Below, piece after piece: positions 44,727 through 53,278 of a DNA stretch of 64,000 nt. Under the pieces are notes generated by a model, which did not search any database, was not told the origin of the DNA, and saw nothing but the letters and a program-made list of their open reading frames with translations. Each line of letters opens with the position of its first letter. Positions within the stretch are counted from its first letter, which is position 1. Source of the stretch: JBCBGF01 sp039193455 (GTDB lineage Bacteria; Pseudomonadota; Alphaproteobacteria; Rhodobacterales; Rhodobacteraceae); assembly GCA_039193455.1 (NCBI GenBank), contig JBCCWO010000003.1:224340-288339 (forward strand). Direction: 5' to 3'. Made by a program: the position numbers and the translations under genes.

Positions 44727-46150
44727 GATCCGGCCCAGCTTCAGGTTCACCGCCCGACACCTCAGCACGATCCTCTTGGCTCTCGCTGGTTCAAGGCTTC
44801 CTCGGGTGGTCAACCTTCGCTCTCGTCGCTTTCAGCGCTCTGTTGTTTGGCGCCAACGAGCCGGTCTACTGGTCACTTTTAGCGTTCTCCGTTCTGCCTC
44901 TCTTCATCGCACAGTTGGTCCTGGGCGCTATGCGGGGGATGCCGCACTCTGGCTACGCGTTAGTTATTCCCGCCCTGCTCTATCTCGCGGTGCTCGGATG
45001 GGGTCAGCTCCAGACCCTGCCTGCTCCAATTCAGGGATGGGCACATCCATATTGGCTCTTGGTGCCTGAGGCGATACCTTCGATCTCGGCCAACCCAATT
45101 TCAGGCCAACATATCGTCATGCGGCTTACCATGTATGGCATGATCTTCTGGATTGCGATCAATGCGACGGCAAACCGAAACCGCGCCTTGTGGCTTCTTA
45201 GAAGCTTTGCAGTATTTTCGGCTGGGCTAGCAGTTTTCGGACTCTTGACAGTCATTGCTGGGTTCAATCCCGTCTTACAGGGCTTTGCCACATCCAACGT
45301 GTCTGCCACGTTCATCAATCGTAATAGCTACGCGACCTACGCTGTATTTGGCCTGGTCACCAACCTTGCGCTTTACCTGCAAATGGTCAGAATGGACCAA
45401 GAAAGTGCCGGCTCGGGAGGTAAACACATTCGTGTCTTCATCGAGGCGTTCTTCTCCGGGGCCTGGCTTTTTGGGTTCGGTGCGATGCTCTGCCTGTCAG
45501 CGGTGCTCCTCAGTGGCAGCCGCGCGGGCACAGCGGCCGCCATCGTCGCCGTTTTGGCAATTTTTGCCTGTCTGAGAGAAAGACAGCGGCAAAACGCAGC
45601 GCTCTGGGTCTCTTTGGCAATTGTGCTCGGCGCCGTCGCGACGACGCTGTCTGAAACCGTTGTAACCCGCGTTCTACAGACACAAGGTGACGGACGCTTT
45701 ATCATCTATCCGCATGTTGTAGACGGGATCTTGGATCGTCCGCTTCTCGGCCATGGCCTCGGGGCTTTTCACGATACGTTCCGGGCGCGCGTGCCGCTTG
45801 AGGCAGCCGGCGCAGAATGGGAGCGCGCTCACAGCAGCTATCTCGAGAATGCCTACGAACTTGGCTTGCCAGCAGCCGCGGTCCTATACATGTCGTTGTC
45901 TTGGATCGGGATCGTGCTTTTGCGGGGCGCGCATATCCGTCGGCGCGACCGTGTTTTTCCATCCGTTGCTTTGGCGTGCTTTCTGGCTGGCGCACTGCAC
46001 TCGATGGTAGACTTTAGCCTACAGATGCCAGCCATTGCAGCTATGTTTGCCTTTCTGACCGGGATCGGATGGGCACAGTCTTGGCCGAGTGCGGTTCCGC
46101 GATCTGAACCACAGTCCCATTCCTCGCCGGAGGCCGGGAAGGGTCGCTAA
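44723..46150 (+). CDS. O-antigen ligase / Wzy_C-family membrane protein
   Basis: A 475-residue membrane protein with about 11-12 hydrophobic segments and a large loop near residue 330 that precedes VDGILDRPLLGHGLGAFHDTF, a Wzy_C (PF04932) hallmark shared by O-antigen ligases and some polymerases. The GTG at 44723 overlaps the Wzc stop and avoids 57 upstream codons that read as the Wzc gene in another phase. It either ligates or polymerises the glycan; a Wzy at 31051 makes ligation or a distinct polymerisation step both possible. Confidence 0.85.
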   Translation: MRSGPASGSPPDTSARSSWLSLVQGFLGWSTFALVAFSALLFGANEPVYWSLLAFSVLPLFIAQLVLGAMRGMPHSGYALVIPALLYLAVLGWGQLQTLPAPIQGWAHPYWLLVPEAIPSISANPISGQHIVMRLTMYGMIFWIAINATANRNRALWLLRSFAVFSAGLAVFGLLTVIAGFNPVLQGFATSNVSATFINRNSYATYAVFGLVTNLALYLQMVRMDQESAGSGGKHIRVFIEAFFSGAWLFGFGAMLCLSAVLLSGSRAGTAAAIVAVLAIFACLRERQRQNAALWVSLAIVLGAVATTLSETVVTRVLQTQGDGRFIIYPHVVDGILDRPLLGHGLGAFHDTFRARVPLEAAGAEWERAHSSYLENAYELGLPAAAVLYMSLSWIGIVLLRGAHIRRRDRVFPSVALACFLAGALHSMVDFSLQMPAIAAMFAFLTGIGWAQSWPSAVPRSEPQSHSSPEAGKGR

Positions 46151-46161
46151 CCCTAGGGTTA
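46148..46161. repeat. 14-bp perfect palindrome over the stop codon
   Basis: TAACCCTAGGGTTA is a perfect palindrome that begins at the stop codon of the ligase-like gene. It has no T run, so it is not a terminator in the usual sense; a role as a binding site or remnant of an insertion edge is possible. Confidence 0.7.
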
Positions 46162-46251
46162 ACTCAAAGTACAAGCTCTGATGACTGAAAAGGGCACCGT
46201 TGGACTGTGCCATTTGCGCCTCTTCTTCGCTTAAGTGTTCTTTTGCTCTGA

Positions 46252-46476
46252 TTACTCTCGCAGTCGCACACCAGCTCCACCACCATTCCCATCCATAAAA
46301 TCGACTCCCGCTTTCTGGAACGCACCCAAGAGTTTTTCTGAAGTCTTGACGGACACATTCCGTCGCTCGCGTTCAAAGTCGACAACTGTCGATAGATTCA
46401 CACCGGCCGCTTCTGCCAAAGCAGTCTGGGTCATTCCGAGAAGTGCTCGGGCTGCACGACACTGAGCTGGTGACAT
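46252..46476 (-). CDS. XRE-family helix-turn-helix regulator
   Basis: A 74-residue HTH_3-type protein: QCRAARALLGMTQTALAEAAGV, then STVVDFERERRNVS as the recognition helix. The C-terminal GVDFMDGNGGGAGVRLRE is the tail also seen, in changed form, in the other XRE copies of this window. It lies divergent from the excisionase-like gene at 46569, as repressors do in integrative elements. Confidence 0.82.
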   Translation of the reverse strand: MSPAQCRAARALLGMTQTALAEAAGVNLSTVVDFERERRNVSVKTSEKLLGAFQKAGVDFMDGNGGGAGVRLRE

Positions 46477-46568
46477 TTTCCCTAATTATTGTGGAAACCT
46501 AAACGAGAACGTGCCAGTGTCTTTTCTGTAGAGCTGCCGAATTAGTAGCGCAAGTATTGGAGTAGCCA

Positions 46569-46808
46569 GTGAAAAACTCTCAATCACATCTGATTGGCCA
46601 ACGCGATTTTCACTCACTCTTTGTGAGCGAAAGCGCAGCGGCCCAATTGTTCGACCTTTCCATTGAGGACTTCGGTACGCTCGTCCGCCACGGTCACCTC
46701 CCCTACCCCGTGAAGATCGCAGGCTTTGACCGTTGGAATGTCTGTGAGCTCCGGACGATTACCTTTGATCACGGAGGTGCTGGGCTGGGAAACGTCAAAT
46801 GGCAGTAA
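46569..46808 (+). CDS. Excisionase-like / MerR-type HTH small protein
   Basis: A 79-residue protein with FVSESAAAQLFDLS and LVRHGHLPYPVKIAGFDRWNV, the pattern of AlpA/Xis-type winged-helix proteins that bind att-site DNA. It overlaps the integrase start by 10 bases, so they are cotranscribed, as in Xis-Int modules. Confidence 0.75.
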   Translation: MKNSQSHLIGQRDFHSLFVSESAAAQLFDLSIEDFGTLVRHGHLPYPVKIAGFDRWNVCELRTITFDHGGAGLGNVKWQ

Positions 46809-47836
46809 CGAAGAAGCACCTTTGGCGACATCCCCTCGGTTATTGGAATGTTCGTCTTGGAACCAGATACCACCGTATCATGGCCGACGCCAATACGTCC
46901 GAATTCGATCGCCAGTATTGGGCGATCCTGGCCAATAGCCGCCTCCAGCGGCGCACATTCTCCGCACTAATTGAAAGCTATCGGTGCTCTGATCGGTGGA
47001 CACACCTTAAGTCTCGCACACGCACGGATTACGATCGCATCCTGCGATACTTGATGGAGAAGATCGGTACCCGCGAAATCGACCAAATGCGGCGCCAAGA
47101 TGTGCTTGCTGCGCTGCAAGCAAACCGAGACCGTGTTCGCTTCGCCAATTACATTCAGCAAGTTCTGAGCATTCTCTTTGAGCATGCGATCGATATTGGA
47201 TGGACGGATACCAATCCTGCAAAAGGCGTTCGCAAACTCAAGGTCCCCCCATCGAGACGGAAGGACCACATCCCGTGGCCAGATTGGGCTGTGGACCGTT
47301 TTCGATCAGAGGCAAGACAATTGCCGCTCCTTATCTTTGAGCTCGGTGTCGGCAGCGTCCAAAGGCCTGGTGACTGGCCAACCTTTCGCTGGCAGGACTA
47401 CGACGGAGAGAGCCTTCGCATCACACAAGGCAAAACTGGGCGGCAGCTCATTTTGCCGTGCACGAAGTTCTTGAGGAGAGCGCTCATAGGAGCCTCTCGC
47501 CGGGGACTGAATATCCTGACACTGCAGGATGGGCGTCCCATGACCTACCGCCGCATGTCGCAGATTATGCGAGATGAACGCGTCAGGCTCGGACTGGTGG
47601 AATACGACCTGCACGCCCTCCGCTATCGAGGAGTCATGGAACTGGCCTGTGCCAACTGTACGGATGACGAGATCGCCGCCTTGAGCGGGCATTCGTCACG
47701 CGATATGATCCGGAAGTATGCAGGCGAAGCCCGCCAAATCATCAGAGCGCGGTCAGCCTCCCAAAAAACGCGCGTCCACTGGGTGACATCCAAGTTTCAG
47801 TGTGACCAAACGTGTGATGCCTTTTGGGGCCAGTAG
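46799..47836 (+). CDS. Tyrosine recombinase / integrase
   Basis: A 345-residue phage-type integrase. The SAM-like N-terminal domain (about 65-140) precedes the catalytic domain with VQRPGDWPTFRW (first Arg), YDLHALRYRG (His-x-x-Arg), GHSSRDMIRKYAG (second His and the nucleophilic Tyr). All main catalytic residues seem present. It reads toward the tRNA-Cys gene 197 bases on. The element it belonged to is short or decayed: only the XRE regulator and Xis gene accompany it. Confidence 0.88.
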   Translation: MAVTKKHLWRHPLGYWNVRLGTRYHRIMADANTSEFDRQYWAILANSRLQRRTFSALIESYRCSDRWTHLKSRTRTDYDRILRYLMEKIGTREIDQMRRQDVLAALQANRDRVRFANYIQQVLSILFEHAIDIGWTDTNPAKGVRKLKVPPSRRKDHIPWPDWAVDRFRSEARQLPLLIFELGVGSVQRPGDWPTFRWQDYDGESLRITQGKTGRQLILPCTKFLRRALIGASRRGLNILTLQDGRPMTYRRMSQIMRDERVRLGLVEYDLHALRYRGVMELACANCTDDEIAALSGHSSRDMIRKYAGEARQIIRARSASQKTRVHWVTSKFQCDQTCDAFWGQ

Positions 47837-48033
47837 GCAATTCCTCTGCCAGAACCGCACTAGCTTCCTGTCCGGCGCTGTGCAATCGCACGGTTCGGCA
47901 AACCCGATCAGCAATCTTGTTCACGCCCCTGACTAGGACGTGTCCTTGAGAACAAATTGAGAACGCAAGACTAATAAAAAACTGATAACAGCTTGACGCC
48001 CTTCCCCCGAAAACCTAATCCGTGCAGGTGGAT

Positions 48034-48107
48034 GGCGAGTTGGCGGAGTGGTTACGCAGCGGATTGCAAATCCGTGTACACCGGTTCGATTCCGGTACTC
48101 GCCTCCA
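48034..48107 (+). tRNA. tRNA-Cys (anticodon GCA)
   Basis: A 74-base cloverleaf. The acceptor GGCGAGT (48034-48040) pairs with ACTCGCC (48097-48103), with discriminator T and an encoded CCA (48105-48107). The anticodon loop TTGCAAA gives GCA (48066-48068) on a stem at 48059-48063 and 48071-48075, and the T-arm has GGTTCGATTCC. Confidence 0.96.
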
Positions 48108-48165
48108 TGTATTTTCAATGACTTAACTGATATTTCGACCTACACCTCAGGGCTAAGCTCCCTGG

Positions 48166-48185
48166 TGGGGGACACATGGGGGACA
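48166..48185. repeat. Tandem TGGGGGACA repeat after tRNA-Cys
   Basis: Two copies of TGGGGGACA (48166-48174 and 48177-48185) separated by two bases lie 60 bases beyond the tRNA. They may be relics of integrase or phage leader sequence. Confidence 0.7.
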
Positions 48186-48273
48186 TAGCTGGGTCGGAAG
48201 TGCATCTTTGACCATCGAAGTAGACGTCAGAGGGAGAGTTGACCGCGAAGGGCTTTCTTCATCTCATGGCTCA

Positions 48274-49068
48274 ATGCATTTTTTATACATTGATGACTCA
48301 ACTGACCGACCACTGAACGTCTTTAGCGCCTTATGCGTACCCTGCGTACAGTGGAATGATGCGTTTGAAGGTCTGAAACGCTGGCGATGTCACCTACGTG
48401 ATGTTCACGGCATTTCTCTGCGATATGAACTGCACGCTCAGCAGTTCCTTTCTGGACGTGGTTCAGCTTCGGCGTCTTTCGTTCTAAGCCGCCATCAACG
48501 CTCACAGATTTTCCACAAATCCTTCTCTGTGACTGAATGGCTCGGTCGGACCGCTGGGGTTACTGCCTTCAACGTTTGCAACGCTGACGACGACCAATAC
48601 CGTGCGTTCGAGCGAATGCTCAATCGGATCAACCGCACAATGCAAGCACGAAATTCGTACGCCCACCTGATCTGCGACGAGGGCAAAGAAAGGCAGTACA
48701 CTGCGCTGGTACGGAAGATGCGCGTCCACAATCACATTCCAAGCCAGTACGGCACGTGGGCCAATGGCTCAGCCACAAAAAACATCCCTTTGGACCGGAT
48801 CATTGAGGATCCACAGTTCAAAGAGTCGCATCGTAGCTATTTCATTCAGCACGCTGACTTCATGGCATTTGGTCACCTCGGATGTCAGTCTTTCAACTTC
48901 TGCCTGCAACTCCGCGACGTCTGCGTCATGCTGAGCACAGGCTTCCGGTGCGACGGCAACAGCGCCTTTTTCTTCCCGCAGACGAGCGGCGAGGCCTTTC
49001 GCGGCGATAAGCGCATTGCGCTCTTTCACGGCCTTCGTCGCGCTCGCGACGTATCTTGCTGTTACTGA
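48274..49068 (+). CDS. DUF3800-domain protein, 3' end probably disrupted
   Basis: The protein opens MHFLYIDDSTD, with an acidic pair typical of DUF3800, a putative RNase H-like fold often in mobile elements and defence islands. It continues plausibly to IQHADFMAF at about residue 210, a usual near-C-terminal motif, after which the next 65 or so codons do not resemble the family and lie opposite a coiled-coil minus-strand frame. I take it that the gene lost its end through a rearrangement near 48870-48890. The start at 48274 is chosen over the TTG at 48208. Confidence 0.7.
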   Translation: MHFLYIDDSTDRPLNVFSALCVPCVQWNDAFEGLKRWRCHLRDVHGISLRYELHAQQFLSGRGSASASFVLSRHQRSQIFHKSFSVTEWLGRTAGVTAFNVCNADDDQYRAFERMLNRINRTMQARNSYAHLICDEGKERQYTALVRKMRVHNHIPSQYGTWANGSATKNIPLDRIIEDPQFKESHRSYFIQHADFMAFGHLGCQSFNFCLQLRDVCVMLSTGFRCDGNSAFFFPQTSGEAFRGDKRIALFHGLRRARDVSCCY

Positions 49069-49074
49069 TGTCAT
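48769..49074 (-). CDS. Coiled-coil hypothetical protein, probably truncated
   Basis: Starting at 49074 (MTSVTARYVAS) this frame has a convincing helical, coiled-coil core (ALIAAKGLAARLREEKG and VAELQAEVERLTSEV). The tail beyond about residue 68 reads through the end of the DUF3800 gene and is probably not original, suggesting that the two genes meet tail to tail at a junction. Function unknown. It diverges from the XRE gene at 49148 across the twin operator region. Confidence 0.5.
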   Translation of the reverse strand: MTSVTARYVASATKAVKERNALIAAKGLAARLREEKGAVAVAPEACAQHDADVAELQAEVERLTSEVTKCHEVSVLNEIATMRLFELWILNDPVQRDVFCG

Positions 49075-49096
49075 TGCTCTAGCGTCCTCGTGTGGT

Positions 49097-49140
49097 ATTG
49101 ATCCCATAAGATCAATAGAGGATTGATCCGAAGGGATCAA
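49097..49140. promoter_or_regulatory. Twin operators TTGATC-N6-GATCAA upstream of the XRE gene
   Basis: Two inverted repeats with the same plan, TTGATC-N6-GATCAA, lie at 49098-49115 and 49123-49140, centres 25 bases apart. Extended arms give ATTGATC/GATCAAT in the first and TTGATCC/GGATCAA in the second. They fill the interval between the coiled-coil gene (minus) and the XRE gene (plus), a standard position for an autoregulatory repressor. Confidence 0.75.
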
Positions 49141-49147
49141 AAAGAAA

Positions 49148-49387
49148 ATGAGCGGCAAGCAGATTCAGGCAGGAAGAGTGTTGTTAGGTTGGACGCAGAG
49201 CCAGCTCGCAGAAGCGGCAAAAGTATCAGTTCCCACTGTAAAGCGGGCAGAGGGCTCCGGTCGGTTGAGTGCGTCCTCGTCAGCAGAAGCGGCCTTGCGG
49301 CAAGCTCTTCGGGACAACGGCATCCAGTTCCTCGACACTGGCGGCGTTGCCAAAGGGTCAGGCGTAGCGCTCAAGGACGATGGCTGA
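49148..49387 (+). CDS. XRE-family helix-turn-helix regulator
   Basis: A 79-residue protein with HTH LGWTQSQLAEAAKVSVPTVKRAE and a C-terminal IQFLDTGGVAKGSGVALKDDG. The tail recurs as vestiges at 52395, 57612 and 59663. The gene starts 8 bases after the twin operator region, which fits autoregulation. It probably descends from a mobile element's repressor. Confidence 0.85.
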   Translation: MSGKQIQAGRVLLGWTQSQLAEAAKVSVPTVKRAEGSGRLSASSSAEAALRQALRDNGIQFLDTGGVAKGSGVALKDDG

Positions 49388-49529
49388 GCGAAGGTGAAAG
49401 TCCGGTTTGCGTTACAAAGTTGCCGTTCTGCGTTGACGTGATCCGGTTGCTCAATTGAGAAAGTCGAGGCAAACTGAGGTGGAAATTCTGTGAGTTGCTG
49501 AGGCCCATTTTAGCGCGAGGCCATTGGTC

Positions 49530-50186
49530 ATGAAGAAAAACCAGCCCCGCTTTCGAAATCACTTCAGTCAGTCACGGAGGCGGCTGTGTGTAGTCGTGGT
49601 AGTGTCAGTTGCAGTCATGGCCGCACATACTCTCACCACAAGCAAAGCGCACGCGCAGAGGTGTGTTGCGACGAAAGACTTGCTGGAGTCCTTGTCTGAG
49701 GACCTAAAGTTGCGCGGACGGCCCTGCGATGCCATAGGGTGGGCCTTTTCGCTGGGATTGAGTGGCCAAGGCAGACTTGTAATTGCCAGGCACCCAGACC
49801 TGAGTGATGAGCATCTCTACTACGTATATGTTCGGTTCTACCTAGCGGATGAAGTTGAGGATGGTGGCGCCGCTTGGGACCGTCAGTTGTTCTTAAAGAG
49901 TTACCCATTTTTGGTAGCTGCACGAGAAATGCTACCAAATTTTGACGATGCGTCGCTGCGAAAGATAGCTTATGAGGTTTTTCCGGCGTTTGCCTTTGGC
50001 CAATATGGCTCCGTTGACGGCACCTCGCAATCCCTCCTAATCGGGGTTGTTTTGGACGCGTTCCAAGACACCGAGCTAGACTCGGGAAGAAAGCTCCACT
50101 GTTTCATCAGACTGGACATCCCAACGATTGACGAAAGAAAGATCATCCAATCCAAGGCATATCAAGACTGCATAATTGACAAGTAG
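49530..50186 (+). CDS. Hypothetical exported protein
   Basis: A 218-residue protein with a signal peptide (about residues 1-42, with VVVVSVAVMAAHTLTT then AHAQR). The mature part has four Cys and is otherwise featureless; no family recognised. The ATG at 49530 is preferred to a TTG two codons upstream. Confidence 0.65.
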   Translation: MKKNQPRFRNHFSQSRRRLCVVVVVSVAVMAAHTLTTSKAHAQRCVATKDLLESLSEDLKLRGRPCDAIGWAFSLGLSGQGRLVIARHPDLSDEHLYYVYVRFYLADEVEDGGAAWDRQLFLKSYPFLVAAREMLPNFDDASLRKIAYEVFPAFAFGQYGSVDGTSQSLLIGVVLDAFQDTELDSGRKLHCFIRLDIPTIDERKIIQSKAYQDCIIDK

Positions 50187-50500
50187 AGACCTGTTAAAAA
50201 TAGATTCCGTCTTTGATGCGGAAGAAACAGATTGACTAAGTTACGAGCTTGCCTAGCTCATCCGAGGTCGGCTTTGCGAACAAAGCGATCCTTCGTTTCT
50301 ACCGGGCCAGTGCTGCTTCTGCCTTGTGACAGGCAACTATGGACGTTCGTTCGTCATCAGGTCTTCAGCCTTAACCTCCGGTGCATCCGATTAGCCGCAG
50401 ATAAGAAAACGACGAAAACTTTTGGTGGGTGTCCTTTGGCCGTGTCATCCTTCGTCATGTCATTGAAAGCACCAACGCTTTTGATAACTGGAGAAGATAC
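50187..50500. other. Intergenic region before the DGPF/sigma operon
   Basis: About 310 bases with no convincing gene. The promoter of the DGPF-sigma pair should be here. Confidence 0.5.
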
Positions 50501-50845
50501 ATGCGCTATACGTTTCTGACCTACTCGCGTCCCGAAGACTTTGCCAATGTTCCACCGGAAGAGCTTGGCCAGCTCAAAGGTCTTTTTGGAGCTTACATCG
50601 GTTCTCTCAAAGAAGCGGGCATCCTCGTTGGTGTCGACTGGCTGCAGCCGGTTAGCAATGCTACGACCGTTTCTGACGGTGGGGATCGCATCCAGGACGG
50701 ACCGTTCGCGGAGACAAAAGAGACCCTCGGCGGCTATATGACAATTGAAGTCCCTGACTTGGATACAGCGATTGCTTGGGCCAAGAAGTGCCCGATGGCA
50801 AAGTATGGCGCCGTGGAAATCCGCCCCACTGCCATGGACGCCTAA
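50501..50845 (+). CDS. YCII-related (DGPF) protein
   Basis: A 114-residue protein of the YCII family with the diagnostic DGPFAETKETLGGYM and EIRPTAMDA end. DGPF proteins accompany ECF sigma factors of group ECF42 and may sense or modify a small molecule. Its stop overlaps the sigma start (TAATG), so both are cotranslated. Confidence 0.88.
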   Translation: MRYTFLTYSRPEDFANVPPEELGQLKGLFGAYIGSLKEAGILVGVDWLQPVSNATTVSDGGDRIQDGPFAETKETLGGYMTIEVPDLDTAIAWAKKCPMAKYGAVEIRPTAMDA

Positions 50846-52038
50846 TGGCACCACAAGAGCGTATGGCAGAAGTCATGCGCTCTTCCTATGGGCGTCTCCT
50901 GGCGATCCTTGCAAGTAGAACTGGTGATATTCTGATCGCAGAAGATGCGCTGTCTGACGCATTTGCAAAGGCGCTGATCCATTGGCCGGACGACATGCCA
51001 AAAAACCCAGAGGCGTGGTTGCTGACGGTCGCGCGCAACCGGTTGATCGATGGTCAGCGCCGCGATGCCCGTATCGACTTCCGCGACGAGCTCCCGGAAC
51101 CGCAAGAGCCTGAAGCTCACAGTACGGAAATCCCTGACGACCGCCTGAAGCTGATGTTTGTTTGCGCCCATCCAGCAATCGACCCTCGCATGCACACCCC
51201 CTTGATGCTGCAAACCGTTCTGGGACTGGATGCGGAGGAGATTGCGCGTGCATTTCTGCTGCCGCATACGACCATGGCAAAGCGGCTGGTCAGGGCGAAG
51301 CGTAAAATCCGGGATACCGCAGTCGCCTTTCAGGTCCCCGAGGTCGAAGACTTACCAAGCCGGCTGAGCGCTGTTCTCGAAGCCGTTTATGGTGCGTTCT
51401 CACAAGATTGGATGGGCGAGGGGCCTCTTGCAGAAGAGGCTCTGTTTCTAGCAACTCTCATGGTCGACCTCATGCCAGATGATGCGGAGGTTCTCGGCCT
51501 TGCCGCTTTGATTGCTTTTAGTCTGTCCCGTGAACAAGCGCGCATAACGGACGGTCAGTTTGTCCCGCTAGAAGAGCAAGACCCGACAAGATGGAATGCC
51601 GCCCTGATCCAGAAAGCGGTGTCATATCTCACCCGGGCGCAAGCTATCGGTCAGCTTGGCCGCTTTCAACTGGAAGCCGCGATCCAGTCAGTCCATGCCG
51701 ACCGACTGCACACTGGCATCACGAATTGGGCGGCTCTGGTGCAGCTTCATCTCGGGCTGTCGCATATCGCACCGACCATCGGCGCGACGGTCAGCTACGC
51801 TGCCGCACTCGGCAAGGGTGGAAAACCTAAAGACGGGCTGAAGGCCCTGCTCGAGATAGATGAAAAGGTCCGCGCTGGATTTGCTCCCGCGCAGGCAACC
51901 CAAGCCTATCTACTATCGCAGTTAGGCCATGTACAGGAAGCAGCCACGGCATATAAGAGAGCCATCGCCCTAACGCCAGAGCCCGCCCTGCTTCGGCACC
52001 TGGAAAGCAAACGCAAAAGGCTGGTCCTAAAGCCCTAA
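50845..52038 (+). CDS. ECF42-type RNA polymerase sigma factor
   Basis: A 397-residue sigma factor: region 2 includes AEDALSDAFAKALIHWP and EAWLLTVARNRLIDGQRR; region 4 includes LGLDAEEIARAFLLPHTTMAKRLVRAKRKI. The long C-terminal DUF6596/TPR-like domain (about 190-397) is typical of ECF42. It directs transcription of a small regulon, likely including its own operon; the DGPF partner upstream supports the group assignment. Confidence 0.9.
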   Translation: MAPQERMAEVMRSSYGRLLAILASRTGDILIAEDALSDAFAKALIHWPDDMPKNPEAWLLTVARNRLIDGQRRDARIDFRDELPEPQEPEAHSTEIPDDRLKLMFVCAHPAIDPRMHTPLMLQTVLGLDAEEIARAFLLPHTTMAKRLVRAKRKIRDTAVAFQVPEVEDLPSRLSAVLEAVYGAFSQDWMGEGPLAEEALFLATLMVDLMPDDAEVLGLAALIAFSLSREQARITDGQFVPLEEQDPTRWNAALIQKAVSYLTRAQAIGQLGRFQLEAAIQSVHADRLHTGITNWAALVQLHLGLSHIAPTIGATVSYAAALGKGGKPKDGLKALLEIDEKVRAGFAPAQATQAYLLSQLGHVQEAATAYKRAIALTPEPALLRHLESKRKRLVLKP

Positions 52039-52153
52039 AGCATCTGCCTAACCAGATGGAAACTGCGCAGATGCGTCAGCGCTAAGGTCCCCAAAACTAG
52101 ACCTTTCCCATCCTGCTACAGTTCATGTGGTATGGGCTCGTTGCTTACCTTGA

Positions 52154-52336
52154 TCACTGTACGTCCAGGTCTCCGAGCCTCGCGAACAACGCGTCTACCG
52201 AGAGCGCAAATTGCTGACTAAGCTCGTCAACGTCTAGCCCGGCATCGGCCATAGCTAACCTGAACTCGTCATCACTCATGGACAGCAAACGTTCCGGATC
52301 ACGTTCGGCCAGGTCGAAAATCCAATGTTGATCCAA
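52154..52336 (-). CDS. Small acidic hypothetical protein
   Basis: A 60-residue acidic helical frame (MDQHWIFDLAERDPERLLSM; DDEFRLAMADAGLDVDELSQ) lying alone between the sigma and LysE genes. No family or ribosome site is decisive. Nearby lies an XRE-tail vestige. Confidence 0.4.
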   Translation of the reverse strand: MDQHWIFDLAERDPERLLSMSDDEFRLAMADAGLDVDELSQQFALSVDALFARLGDLDVQ

Positions 52337-52394
52337 AAACCGCCCTGCTACTGCTGTAGTCGTTAGTTAGGGCGCGCGGGTAGCAGTCCAACCT

Positions 52395-52430
52395 AAGGGT
52401 TCCGGCGTAGCGCTCAAAGATGAGGACTGA
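52395..52430 (+). pseudogene. Vestige of an XRE-gene 3' end
   Basis: A short in-frame run KGSGVALKDED followed by TGA matches the C-terminus of the XRE gene at 49148-49387, and the bases after the stop also resemble those after that gene. No upstream gene body remains. Confidence 0.7.
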
Positions 52431-52501
52431 GCGGCGGTGGACGTCGAGGTTGCGGACCAAGCCAAACTCAACATAAAGGGACCAAAGGTCAGCTTGCAAA
52501 G

Positions 52502-53146
52502 CTATCGTCGTTGTTCGTCCAAAACGAGCCGGGCAGCCAAGCCCGTGAAAACGAGACCAAGAAAGTAGCCCGAGAATTTCTTGAGATTCCAGCGACCGCT
52601 CTGCAGGGCCGTTAGGGTTCCGGCCATCCAGATCACCGCCAAGTGGACAGCGAAATCAATCACAACAAAAAGACCGGCAAGAACCATCACTTGAAGGCCT
52701 ACGAGCCCTTGTTCAGGGTCAAGAAACTGCGGAAACAGCGCGAGAAAGAACAGGGCAACCTTTGGGTTCAAAAGGTTGGTCAACAGACCTTGTCGAAAAA
52801 CAACCAGCAGCGGAAGGTCGTTGTTTGAAGACGACTTGGCTGCTGTCTTGCTGGATGTCTTGATCGCTTGCCAAGCAAGGAAGAGCAGGTAGGCCGCTCC
52901 AAGGTACCGAACGGCATCATAAGCGTAGGGCACGGCGAGGAACAACTGCGACAATCCGAGTGCCAGAACCAGAGCGTGAAACAGTGTTCCGGCGGATATT
53001 CCTACCTGTGTCATCAACCCCGCCATCCGGCCTTGTGCGGCGCTACGGGCTGCTACAAGCAACATGTCCGGTCCAGGTGTGACAGCCAACGCAAAGCTAG
53101 CAGCAGCGAATATCCACATTGTTGGCCAATCGGGCATTAAAGGCAC
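52502..53146 (-). CDS. LysE/RhtB-family amino-acid exporter
   Basis: A 214-residue protein with six hydrophobic segments and the family opening FALAVTPGPDMLLVAARS, then GISAGTLFHALVLALGLS and LLTNLLNPKVALFFLALFP. LysE-type exporters remove amino acids or homoserine-lactone-like molecules from the cytoplasm. It is monocistronic. Confidence 0.92.
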   Translation of the reverse strand: MPLMPDWPTMWIFAAASFALAVTPGPDMLLVAARSAAQGRMAGLMTQVGISAGTLFHALVLALGLSQLFLAVPYAYDAVRYLGAAYLLFLAWQAIKTSSKTAAKSSSNNDLPLLVVFRQGLLTNLLNPKVALFFLALFPQFLDPEQGLVGLQVMVLAGLFVVIDFAVHLAVIWMAGTLTALQSGRWNLKKFSGYFLGLVFTGLAARLVLDEQRR

Positions 53147-53278
53147 CTCAAGGAATACACCAGCGCCAGGCTAACGCCTCAGGCTAAATACATGCAACGC
53201 GCAGCACCGTTCACTTTGGGCTCTAAGCAGACTTCTCTGAATAGAAACTCGATCGCCGAACCATGAGACGAAGCCGCC

